From DATKZH01 sp964475955 (lineage in GTDB: Bacteria; Planctomycetota; Planctomycetia; Pirellulales; Thermoguttaceae), in contig CAYYZY010000090.1 in assembly GCA_964475955.1 (NCBI GenBank), positions 1 to 29,922 of the forward strand: a stretch of 29,922 nucleotides of DNA. The letters are read 5' to 3'. The notes below the pieces were generated by a model. That model worked only from the letters and a program-made list of their open reading frames with translations, did no database searches and was not told where the DNA came from. Both the position numbers and the translations under genes were made by a program. How positions within the stretch are numbered: the stretch's first letter is position 1; each line of letters begins with the position of its first letter. Shown one piece after another: positions 23,062 through 29,922 of this stretch.

Positions 23062-24939
23062 ATGCCGGCACGTCTGGCCGTGTTGCTGTTGTCGACGGTT
23101 CTTGCCACGGGCGTCCGAGGCGCCGACGTGGGAAACCGCCTCGCTTACCTCGACGCCTTCTGCGACCCATACTACGTCGGGCTCGACACGCCGAAGCTCG
23201 TCACGCCGCAGTGGGTCGGCGAGGAAGGCGTGGAAGCGGTGATCGTCCTGGCCAACGACGACCTCAAGGACCTTGCACGCCACGAGAAGTACATCCGGCC
23301 GATCATCACGCGGCTCAAGCAAATCGATCCGAAGAGCGGCCTCAGCCTGATGGGCACGCAGATCGACCCGGCCGACCTGCAGTTGCAGACGTGGATCGCT
23401 GAAGGAATCAACCCCGAGGCGCACACGTGGCACCACCCGTGCCCCTGCCTTCAGAACGGGTCGTTCGCCAAGGCGAAGGCGACGTTCGACGCGTGCGTCG
23501 ACAACCTGCGGCGCATCCCCGGCGGACGCACCGTGGCCTTCCGCATGCCCTGCTGCGACTCGATGAACTCGGTCAGCCCGCGGTTCTTCACCGAGATCTT
23601 CGGCAGGACGACGCCCCAGGGCCACTTCCTCACCATCGACTCGTCGGTGTTCCTCCTCTTCACGGGCGACGACCCCGAACTGCCCCGTGCGGCCGCCCTC
23701 CACGCGGACGGACGCGAGCGGTTCCGCAAGTACATCCCGACCGACCGCGTGATGGCCAACTACGTTGAAGACTATCCTTACCCGTACGTGATCGACCGCC
23801 TCTGCTGGGAATTCCCCGCGCTGATGCCCAGCGACTGGGACGCCCAGCACCTGAACGGCAAGTGCAGCCCGGCCTCCGTGCGCGACTACCAGGCGGCGGT
23901 CGACGCGGCGGTCGCCAAATGGGGCGTCTTCTCCCTCTGCTTCCACACGCACGGCTGGATCGCCAACGACCAGGTGATCGAGATGATCGACCATGCGGCC
24001 TCGAAGCACCCGGGCAAGGTCCGCTTCCTCAACTTCCACCAGGTGCAAGAGCGGCTCGACCGCAACGTGCTGGCCGGGCAGTCGCTTCGCACGGCCGACG
24101 GCGGCGACAACGGCGCGCGCCTGGTCGACCTGAACCACGACGGACTGATGGACGTGGTCATCGGCAACGGCCGGGTGCGCGCGACGCGTGTCTGGTCGCC
24201 TCGGTCGGGCGAGTGGATCCACGGCGACTTCCCGGTCCCCATCGTGGAGACCGACGCGCCCGGCGCCGCTTGCGAGGCGGGCGTGCGCTTCGGCGTCCTA
24301 CAGAAGAACGGCTTCGCCAGCGTGCTGGTCCGAAGCGAGAAGCGGGCCGGCCTGTGGCACTTCGACGGCACCGGCTGGAAGGCCGATCGGGCCGGGCTCG
24401 ACGGGCTCGAGCTGGACGGGCCGATTGCGACCAGCGCCGACGGGCGCGACCGGGGCGTCCGGCTGCGCGACCTGGACGGCGACGGCGTGTGTGAGTTGCT
24501 CGTCGGCAACGAGAGGCAAAACGGCGCGTTCCGCTGGGCCGCCGATCGGAACACGTGGCAGCGCCTGCCCTTCTCGCTGCCCGAGGGGACGGCGGTCGTC
24601 GACCGGCAAGGCCGCGACGCGGGCCTCCGCTTCGTCGACGTGAACGCGGACGGCCGCGCCGACTGCGTCTTCTCCAACGCCGAGCGCTACTCGGTCGACC
24701 TGTTCACCTCGATGGCCGAGGGGTGGTCGCGCCGGGTTCTCTCAGGCGAGCGGGGCGAACGGCCCGCCAAGGAGGAGGTCCCCATGATCGTTCGCGCCGA
24801 CGGCACGAACAACGGGGCCTGGTTCAACTTCGGCCAAATGTGGGTGCAAAACGAAGATACCGGCAAGAAGCTGCCCGACGAAGTCGATCGCCGCAGCTTC
24901 ACCGACGATTTCCTGGCCGAGCAGCAGGCACGTCGGTAG
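23062..24939 (+). CDS. Secreted NodB-like deacetylase fused to FG-GAP repeats
   Basis: A 625-residue exported protein. Signal peptide 1-20. Residues 25-340 show the NodB polysaccharide-deacetylase motifs: motif 1 as NDD (66-68), motif 2 as HTWHH (121-125), which fits H-[ST]-x-x-H, and motif 3 as FRMPC (160-164); CFHTHGW later fits the His motif. The Asp and two His would bind zinc, and the family removes acetyl groups from sugar chains. From about residue 355 come FG-GAP/VCBS-type repeats with calcium-loop signatures: DLNHDGLMDVVIGN, DLDGDGVCELLVGN and DVNADGRADCVFSN, probably a beta-propeller that binds a surface partner. In related planctomycete proteins this arrangement may continue into a haem domain, which is absent here. 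ATG 23062 has GGGAGG at 23051-23056; the frame upstream to 22825 lies before the promoter. Confidence 0.85.
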   Translation: MPARLAVLLLSTVLATGVRGADVGNRLAYLDAFCDPYYVGLDTPKLVTPQWVGEEGVEAVIVLANDDLKDLARHEKYIRPIITRLKQIDPKSGLSLMGTQIDPADLQLQTWIAEGINPEAHTWHHPCPCLQNGSFAKAKATFDACVDNLRRIPGGRTVAFRMPCCDSMNSVSPRFFTEIFGRTTPQGHFLTIDSSVFLLFTGDDPELPRAAALHADGRERFRKYIPTDRVMANYVEDYPYPYVIDRLCWEFPALMPSDWDAQHLNGKCSPASVRDYQAAVDAAVAKWGVFSLCFHTHGWIANDQVIEMIDHAASKHPGKVRFLNFHQVQERLDRNVLAGQSLRTADGGDNGARLVDLNHDGLMDVVIGNGRVRATRVWSPRSGEWIHGDFPVPIVETDAPGAACEAGVRFGVLQKNGFASVLVRSEKRAGLWHFDGTGWKADRAGLDGLELDGPIATSADGRDRGVRLRDLDGDGVCELLVGNERQNGAFRWAADRNTWQRLPFSLPEGTAVVDRQGRDAGLRFVDVNADGRADCVFSNAERYSVDLFTSMAEGWSRRVLSGERGERPAKEEVPMIVRADGTNNGAWFNFGQMWVQNEDTGKKLPDEVDRRSFTDDFLAEQQARR

Positions 24940-24962
24940 GATTGTCCGTGCAGCCCGTTTCG

Positions 24963-25055
24963 GTGGGGCACGTTTCCAACGTGCCTCGACTTGCCAGATC
25001 AGGAAGAAGCGACTCCGACACCTGCCCAAAAGGGCACGTTGGAAACGTGCCCCAC
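24963..25055. repeat. Perfect 23-bp inverted repeat, family H copy 2
   Basis: Arms 24963-24985 (GTGGGGCACGTTTCCAACGT then GCC) and 25033-25055 are perfectly complementary, with a 47-base spacer. Within each arm, CACGTTNNNAACGTG is itself nearly palindromic. Confidence 0.9.
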
Positions 25056-25142
25056 GACCCGCCCCACCGTGCCCGTTGGGGGGCGCAGGTTGCGCGGCAG
25101 AGAGACCGCAGGGCACTGACCAGCAGAACAAGGAGACCCGTT

Positions 25143-26516
25143 GTGAGTCGACGCGAATTCCTCAAGGGCATGCTGGCCGCCGGCGCGTGCGGCGCGTGGG
25201 GTTCGACCGTGCCGACGTGGATCGGGACGGCCCCGCAGAGCGCTCGGGCGGCGGACCGGACCGATGCCGCCCCGGCACGCTGGACGCCGTCCGAGGCGCC
25301 CAACCAGCCCGTCGGCCGGGCCCGGGGCATCTTTCCCGGGCGCGTGGTGTGGACGCACGAGCCGAGCGTCGCCCGGTGGGACGGCAACCACGAGACCGGC
25401 GGGTGGTTTGAGGACCGGTTCACCGACCCGGTGCTGGCCGGCCGCATGCTCAGCCGCACCCTCCAATCGCTGACCGGCGAGTCCACCGACGCGGCCGCCT
25501 GGAAGGCCCTCTTCCGGCACTTCAACCGCACCCACGGCCGGGGCGACCGCGGCTATCGGCCCGGCGAAAAGGTCACGCTCAAGCTCAACCTCAACTGCTC
25601 CACGATCCGCCAGGCGGAACCGAAGTTGGGCCTCTACAACACGCCGCAATTGACCCTCGCCCTGTTCCGGCAACTGGTGGAGCAGGCGGGCGTGCGCCCC
25701 GGCGACCTGGTCGTGTACGACGCCTCGCGCTTCGTCAACGACTCGATCTTCCGCCCGGCGCACGCCGAGTTTCCCGGCATCCGCTTCGAGGACCGCGACG
25801 GCGGCGACGGTCGCTTCGCCGTCGCGCCCGACAAGAACGTCGCCCTGCACTTCGGCGATCCGGCCACGCCCGACCACGGCAAGACCTACCTGGCCGCCTG
25901 CGCCACCGAGGCCACGTACCTGATCAACGCGGCCGTGTTGAAGGGGCACAGCCTGGCGGGCGTGACCCTCTGCGTGAAGAACCACTTCGGCTCGGTCTTC
26001 CGCGAGAACACCGGCCCGCGCGACGGCCACAAGGGCTGGAACCCGAGCAACATGCACGGCCCGATCCTGACGAAGAACCCGATGGGCACGTACGACGCGC
26101 TGGTCGACGTGCTGGGCCACCGCGACTTCGGCGGCAAGACGATGCTCTACCTGCTCGACTCGCTCTACGCGTCGCCGCACCAGTCGGTCCGCCCGGAAAA
26201 GTGGCAGTCGGCGCCGTTCGACGGCCACTGGACGGCCAGCGTGCTGGCCTCGCAGGACCCGGTCGCGTTGGAGTCGGTGGCCGTCGACTTCTGGGCGGCC
26301 GAGCCGTCGGCCCGGCTGATGAGCGGTTCGGTCGACAACTACCTCCACGAGGCCGCGCTGGCCGCCGATCCGCCGTCCGGCGCCCGCTACGACCCGGCCG
26401 GCACCGGCACGCCGCTTGCCAGCCTCGGCGTTCACGAGCACTGGAACCACCCCGAGAAGAAGCAGTACTCGCGGAATCTGGGAACCGGCGAGGGGATCGA
26501 GCTGGTGCGGGGGTGA
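25143..26516 (+). CDS. Tat-exported DUF362 family protein
   Basis: A 457-residue protein. The start is GTG 25143 with AAGGAG at 25130-25135; it gives MSRREFLKGMLAAGACGAWG, a clear Tat signal (SRREFLK). The mature part has the DUF362 pattern: VTLKLNLNCSTIRQ, PQLTLALFRQLVEQAGVRPGDLVVYD, TYLINAAVLKGHSLAGVTLCVKNHFGSV and the end SVLASQDPVALESVAVDFW. Proteins of this family are often in redox or metal contexts and some carry iron-sulfur clusters, but no clustered Cys set is seen here, so no cofactor is claimed. The GTG start is unusual among its neighbours, most of which use ATG. The reaction is unknown. Confidence 0.87.
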   Translation: MSRREFLKGMLAAGACGAWGSTVPTWIGTAPQSARAADRTDAAPARWTPSEAPNQPVGRARGIFPGRVVWTHEPSVARWDGNHETGGWFEDRFTDPVLAGRMLSRTLQSLTGESTDAAAWKALFRHFNRTHGRGDRGYRPGEKVTLKLNLNCSTIRQAEPKLGLYNTPQLTLALFRQLVEQAGVRPGDLVVYDASRFVNDSIFRPAHAEFPGIRFEDRDGGDGRFAVAPDKNVALHFGDPATPDHGKTYLAACATEATYLINAAVLKGHSLAGVTLCVKNHFGSVFRENTGPRDGHKGWNPSNMHGPILTKNPMGTYDALVDVLGHRDFGGKTMLYLLDSLYASPHQSVRPEKWQSAPFDGHWTASVLASQDPVALESVAVDFWAAEPSARLMSGSVDNYLHEAALAADPPSGARYDPAGTGTPLASLGVHEHWNHPEKKQYSRNLGTGEGIELVRG

Positions 26517-26863
26517 CGACGAATCCAGCCCCGTTCCATTCATCGTATCTCGATCACCCCGTGCCACAACCAGCGCGTTGCGGCGGACGATCGGTCCGGC
26601 GCGTTCGGCTTTGGGGGCGTATCCGGCAGACGCAGGCGCACCGCGCCGGCGACGCGGGATTCAGGTCGACGTGCTTCTCCCGCCCTCCCCGGCCGATGAC
26701 TGGAAGCGAGCCGTCCGTCGGCTAGTCCCGTGCTCCTGCCCCGCGGTGGCGAAGACGATTCCGAGTCGCAGCGCTGCGTTCAACAGGACGCCCGCGCGAC
26801 CCTCGGCTCGTGCGGATTGTGAGTCGATCATGATGTGTTCTCGTGGAATGCGACGATTGGGCC
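26517..26863. other. Intergenic stretch without a supported gene
   Basis: About 350 bases between two converging genes. A minus-strand frame (26661-26879, 72 codons) could start at an internal ATG and read MIDSQSARAEGRAGVLLNAA, but it has no good ribosome site and no recognisable family, and partly overlaps the family B palindrome. No RNA-gene structure was seen. Confidence 0.5.
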
Positions 26864-26897
26864 CTGTAGGGAACGCCACAGAGGGCGTTCCCTACAG
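26864..26897. repeat. Perfect inverted repeat, family B copy 2
   Basis: CTGTAGGGAACGCC (26864-26877) and GGCGTTCCCTACAG (26884-26897) pair perfectly over 14 bp with loop ACAGAG. The right arm is shared with 1505-1522. It is between convergent genes and could end transcription. Confidence 0.85.
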
Positions 26898-26925
26898 TTG
26901 GTGTCAGCGAATCGCGCACGGTGAC

Positions 26926-27645
26926 TTAGCTGTCGAACCGCACCACGTCGGCCTCCGGCAAGTGGAGGGCGATGGTCCGGCGGGCGAGGTTGCACCAGGC
27001 GCGGCATCGGTCGAGGATCACGCTGTCGCTGGTGGCCACGACGGGATCGGCCTCGGCCAGGAGGGGATCGGGGTCGGCGACGAGCTCGACGCTCCACGCC
27101 CACCCTCGCGCGTCGGCCAGTTCCTCGATGATCGCTTTCAGCCGGCCGCTGTTGGAGACCGGCCGGTCGAGGTACCAGCGGGCCTCGGAAGGCCCCAGCT
27201 CGGTGAGCACCCGGCCGAGTAGCTCCAGGGCGGGGCTCGTCTCGGCCACCTTGCGATAGCTGCCGTGCATGCTGGCCATGTCGCGGTAGGTGCCGTCGCG
27301 CCCGGTCAGGATCACGCCCCCGGCCAGCGCGGCCTCGATCGTGGTGAGCACGTTGTAGCCGTCGAGCCAGATCGGGCGGTCGCGGAGCTGGTCGGGGTCG
27401 ACGCGGTGGGCTTCTCGGCGCGCCCGGGCGGCGTCGGAGCACGTGGCACGCTCCACGGCGATTCGCTGCCGCGCGGTGAGCCGGTAGCGATCGCCCACCA
27501 GCTTCAGGGCCGACGGATTGACGTACCCCCGGCTCAAAAGCCACGCGAGGTCGCCGCTCGCCTCGCGGAGCGTGGGCCGGGCCTCCGGGGCGAAGAGCCT
27601 CGCATCCTCCGGGTGCGGGCCGCGGTGCGATCGGGTGTCGGGCAA
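26926..27645 (-). CDS. DUF434 family protein
   Basis: A 239-residue protein matching the DUF434 family: RGPHPEDARLFAPE (8-21), LREASGDLAWLLSRGYVNPSALKLVGDRYRLTARQRIAVERATCSD (abbreviated; 26-71), then IWLDGYNVLTTIEAALAGG (91-109). In the second half RDGTYRDMASMHGSYRKV and EARWYLDRPVSNSGRLK fit a PIN/NYN-like fold (Asp residues at DGYN, DRPVSNSG, ATSDSVI), so a nuclease activity is possible but not shown. The start is TTG 27645, with GAGG overlapping the stop of the upstream PEBP gene, just three bases away. This very tight spacing points to coupled translation. RNA-linked activity would suit the nearby RtcB RNA ligase. Confidence 0.85.
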   Translation of the reverse strand: MPDTRSHRGPHPEDARLFAPEARPTLREASGDLAWLLSRGYVNPSALKLVGDRYRLTARQRIAVERATCSDAARARREAHRVDPDQLRDRPIWLDGYNVLTTIEAALAGGVILTGRDGTYRDMASMHGSYRKVAETSPALELLGRVLTELGPSEARWYLDRPVSNSGRLKAIIEELADARGWAWSVELVADPDPLLAEADPVVATSDSVILDRCRAWCNLARRTIALHLPEADVVRFDS

Positions 27646-27648
27646 GGG

Positions 27649-28131
27649 TCACCTCGCGAAGGTGCCCACCAATTGGCCTTCCGCCAGCACGTGCCCCGAC
27701 ATCGCGTCGACCAGGGCATTCTTGTCCTGGCCGGGCTCCAGGGCGAGCTTCTCCTTGAGGGCATAGAGCCGGAAAAAGTAGCGGTGGACGCCGTGGCCGG
27801 GCGGGGGCATCGGACCGCGGTAGCCGACGGTCTGCCCGCTCGGCCACGAGTTCTTGCCCTGAAGCGCCCCGGCGGGCGACTCGAGGCGCGGCTCCGTGGC
27901 AACCCCCTCCGGCAGGCACGTGGTCTCGGGCGGGATCTTGTAGATCACCCAGTGCACCCAGGGCTCGGGCGTGGGGGCATCGGGGTCGTCGCAGATCAGG
28001 GCCAGCTCCTGGGTCCCCTCGGGCACCCCGGACCACGCGACGGGTGGGGAGACGTCGTCGCCTTCGCCCGTGTGCTTCACCGGAATCGTTTCCCCTTCGC
28101 CAAACGCCGTGCTCGTCAGTTGAATCGCCAT
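27649..28131 (-). CDS. YbhB/YbcL-type PEBP family protein, cytoplasmic
   Basis: A 160-residue protein of the phosphatidylethanolamine-binding family (Raf-kinase-inhibitor-like). Signatures: ICDDPDAPTPEPWVHWVIYKIP (46-67), GYRGPMPPPGHGVHRYFFRLYAL (101-123, with the GxHR box) and the N-terminal DVSPPVAWSGVPEGTQE. The ligand pocket is intact by motif. No signal peptide, so it acts in the cytoplasm. ATG 28131 has AAGGAGA. Bacterial members have no firmly known ligand. It is about 70% alike by eye to the next gene upstream over the shared domain, so they are duplicates. Confidence 0.93.
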   Translation of the reverse strand: MAIQLTSTAFGEGETIPVKHTGEGDDVSPPVAWSGVPEGTQELALICDDPDAPTPEPWVHWVIYKIPPETTCLPEGVATEPRLESPAGALQGKNSWPSGQTVGYRGPMPPPGHGVHRYFFRLYALKEKLALEPGQDKNALVDAMSGHVLAEGQLVGTFAR

Positions 28132-28211
28132 GGGCCGATCTCCTTCTCGAGTGCCGGGGTTGGTTACCTCCGCTCGCGTTTCGTGGTGACCGCGCTTGTG
28201 CGGCCTCGCTC

Positions 28212-28268
28212 GTAGTGATCGCATGGATGCGGTCGACGCGAATTCCGACCCGACGCATCGGGTCACTG
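28212..28268 (-). repeat. Two-hairpin dispersed repeat, family A copy 2
   Basis: GATCGCATGGATGCGGTC (28217-28234) and GACCCGACGCATCGGGTC (28247-28264) are two hairpins in reverse order and orientation relative to copy 1 at 112-183; GTAGT (28212-28216) mirrors ACTAC there. It lies between two PEBP genes of the same direction, so it may shape expression of the second. Confidence 0.75.
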
Positions 28269-28280
28269 CCGGCGCCGGCA

Positions 28281-28958
28281 TCATCGTTCATACGTGCCGA
28301 ACAAGCTGCCCTGGCCGATCACGTGGCCCGACGCCGCGTCCACGACCGTCGCCTTGTCGGCCTCGGGCCCGACGGACAGTTCCGTATCCAAGGCGTAGAG
28401 CTTGAAGAAGTAGCGGTGCGTTCCGCTGCCGGGCGGGGGCGCCGGGCCGCGATACCCCACGGTTTGTCCGCTCGACCAGGAGTTCTTGCCCTGGAGCGCG
28501 CCGGGCGGATCGTCGAGCCGGGGCGTATCGCGAATCCCCTCGGGGAGGCTCGTGGTATCCGGCGGAATCTTGTAGAGGACCCAGTGGCCCCACGGCTCCG
28601 GGGCCGGTTTTTTCGGGCTGGGTGCGTCGGGGTCGTCGCAGATCAGGACCAGCTCCTGCGTTCCCTCCGGTACGCCCGACCAGGCCAGCGGCGGCGACAG
28701 GTCGTCGCCGTCCTCCGTGTACTTCTCCGGGATGGGCTCCCCGGCATGGAAGGCCGGACTGGTGAGCTCGATTTCGGCCCGTTCGGTCCCCTCAGGCGAC
28801 ACGGCCGGCTGCTCGGGCGACGGCGTGCCCTCGGCGGGACCACCCAGGCGAGGCGTGCCTTCGGCGGGCGGTGTTGCGTCCGGCGCACAGCCGGCCGGCG
28901 TGAGCAGACCCAACGCGAGCACACACGACGCAAAAACCGCGATTGCGGAGGGTCTCAT
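28281..28958 (-). CDS. YbhB/YbcL-type PEBP family lipoprotein
   Basis: A 225-residue PEBP-family protein carried on a lipoprotein signal: MRPSAIAVFASCVLALGLLTPAGC, with Cys24 in the lipobox. A Pro/Glu/Gly-rich linker with two near-identical units (PAEGTPRLGG, PAEGTPSPEQP) follows at about 29-50. The domain itself (about 60-225) has the same motifs as its neighbour: CDDPDAPSPKKPAPEPWGHWVLYKIP and GTHRYFFKLYAL. ATG 28958 has GGAGGAAG upstream; an in-frame ATG 28994 would place charged residues before the signal. It appears to be a duplicate of the cytoplasmic form now sent to the membrane. Ligand unknown. Confidence 0.92.
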   Translation of the reverse strand: MRPSAIAVFASCVLALGLLTPAGCAPDATPPAEGTPRLGGPAEGTPSPEQPAVSPEGTERAEIELTSPAFHAGEPIPEKYTEDGDDLSPPLAWSGVPEGTQELVLICDDPDAPSPKKPAPEPWGHWVLYKIPPDTTSLPEGIRDTPRLDDPPGALQGKNSWSSGQTVGYRGPAPPPGSGTHRYFFKLYALDTELSVGPEADKATVVDAASGHVIGQGSLFGTYER

Positions 28959-29046
28959 GGCTCTTCCTCCAATGCGAGGACCCCATCCGGCCATCGAACA
29001 CGGTCGATTCTACGCCCGCGCCGCCTGCCGCTCAACCCGGCCCCCG

Positions 29047-29922
29047 CTACCCCTTCACCACGCCGATCGGCTTGAGCCGGGCGACTTTGCTGGCCAGGCC
29101 GGCGCGGTGGACGACGTCGACCACAATGCTGGCGTCCTTGTACGCCGCCGGCTGCTCTTCGGCCAGGCCCGTGCGGCTGCGGGACCGGGCGACCACGCCC
29201 TGGCTGGCCAGCTCGCGATCGATCCGGCGCCCCTTCGACCGGCGGATCGCCTCCTTGCGGCTCATCATGCGCCCCGCCCCGTGGCAGGTCGTGCCGAACG
29301 ACCGCTCCATGCTCCCCGGCTGACCCACGAGCACCCAGCTCGTGCGGCCCATGTCGCCGGGGATGATCACCGGCTGGCCGATGCCGCGGTAGCGATCGGG
29401 GACCTCGGGGTGGCCGGCCGGAAACGCCCGGGTGGCCCCCTTGCGGTGGACGCAGAGGGTCTTCTGCTTGCCGTCGACGGTGTGCTTCTCCAGCTTGGCG
29501 ATGTTGTGGGCGACGTCGTACACGAGGTTCATCTTGAGCGACTCCCAGCTCTGGCCGAAGAACTCGGCAAAGACCTCGCGGGTCTGCCACATCAACAGTT
29601 GCCGGTTGGCCCACGCGTAGTTGGCCGCCGCGCGCATCGCCCCCAGGTAGCGCTGCCCCTCGGCGCTTTCGACCGGGGCGCAGGCAAGCTGGCGGTCGGG
29701 CAGGCTGATGCCGTACTTGGCCGGCACCGGGCGGAAGTCGCGCAGGGCGTCGTCGCACACCTGGTAGCCCAGCCCGCGCGAGCCGGAGTGGATCGTCACG
29801 CAGACCGCGCCGTGTTCCAGCCCCATGACCCGGGTGGCCTCGTCGTCGTAGACCTGGTCGACTACCTGGACCTCGAGGAAATGGTTGCCCGAGCCGAGCG
29901 TGCCGCACTGGTCGTCGCCCCG
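29047..29922 (-). CDS. rtcB: RNA-splicing ligase RtcB (N-terminus outside the window)
   Basis: The visible 291 residues are the C-terminal part of RtcB, which joins RNA ends with 2',3'-cyclic phosphate or 3'-phosphate to 5'-OH using GTP and Mn2+. The visible start DDQCGTLGSGNHFLEVQ contains the Mn-binding Asp/Cys and Asn-His residues. TIHSGSRGLGYQV carries a further metal His, and TTCHGAGRMMSRKEA near the end holds the His that takes GMP. Downstream PQVVDVVHRAGL-like (DVVHRAGLASKVARLKPIGVVKG) is the usual ending, with TAG at 29047-29049. It continues beyond 29922. RtcB serves tRNA or RNA repair; the neighbouring DUF434 gene in the same direction could be linked. Confidence 0.96.
   Translation of the reverse strand, partial: RGDDQCGTLGSGNHFLEVQVVDQVYDDEATRVMGLEHGAVCVTIHSGSRGLGYQVCDDALRDFRPVPAKYGISLPDRQLACAPVESAEGQRYLGAMRAAANYAWANRQLLMWQTREVFAEFFGQSWESLKMNLVYDVAHNIAKLEKHTVDGKQKTLCVHRKGATRAFPAGHPEVPDRYRGIGQPVIIPGDMGRTSWVLVGQPGSMERSFGTTCHGAGRMMSRKEAIRRSKGRRIDRELASQGVVARSRSRTGLAEEQPAAYKDASIVVDVVHRAGLASKVARLKPIGVVKG

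Noticed and set aside
26661..26879. A 72-codon minus-strand frame in the gap before DUF434
   Set aside because: No ribosome site, no recognisable family, and its start region runs into the family B palindrome.

Overview
The window looks like a chromosomal stretch from a high-GC planctomycete (Pirellulales-type, Planctomycetota). This is an inference from gene content: many secreted or Tat-exported carbohydrate-active and oxidoreductase genes, a BlaI/M56-type regulatory pair, DUF362, DUF434 and DUF1846 proteins, a NodB/FG-GAP fusion, and intergenic gaps filled with palindromic repeats. No rRNA or tRNA gene, CRISPR array, insertion sequence or phage gene was recognised.

Layout. 1-4.7 kb: tail of an upstream gene, a DUF4105-like lipoprotein, a DUF1846 protein and a Tat-exported Gfo/Idh/MocA oxidoreductase. 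4.8-8.4 kb: a secreted beta-helix protein and a CE15 glucuronoyl esterase, diverging from a compact double promoter. 8.4-9.6 kb: a toxin-antitoxin-like pair (BrnT/DUF4258-like plus XRE regulator), a large palindrome and the collapsed remnant of a secreted protein gene. 9.7-16.2 kb: a 1412-residue GH99-like multidomain protein, a flavoprotein dehydrogenase and a shortened Tat-exported sialidase-like protein. 16.4-18.3 kb (minus): a BlaI-type repressor coupled to a membrane HEAT-repeat protein that begins like a BlaR1/M56 sensor but has no visible protease core; two matching dyads cover the promoter. 18.5-22.8 kb (minus): a C45-type autoproteolytic hydrolase coupled to a secreted alpha/beta hydrolase, and a Tat-exported sugar isomerase-like protein. 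23.0-26.5 kb: a NodB-like deacetylase fused to FG-GAP repeats and a Tat-exported DUF362 protein. 26.9-29.9 kb (minus): DUF434, two PEBP (YbhB-like) paralogues (one cytoplasmic, one lipoprotein) and RtcB RNA ligase, cut by the window end.

How the genes fit together. Much of the window suits polysaccharide or glycoconjugate processing at the cell surface: CE15 esterase, beta-helix protein, GH99-like protein, NodB deacetylase, sugar isomerase and Gfo/Idh oxidoreductase. They are arranged as short units rather than one operon. Clear translational coupling is seen at two ATGA overlaps (17720-17723 and 19845-19848) and at the tight DUF434/PEBP junction.

Two things stand out. First, at least nine unrelated families of inverted repeats occupy the gaps; five of them occur twice in this one window. 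Second, three genes keep both ends of a recognisable family but seem to lack the middle (9236-9555, 15761-16246, 16431-17723). This could be real genome decay or domain replacement, or an assembly fault, and long reads would settle it.
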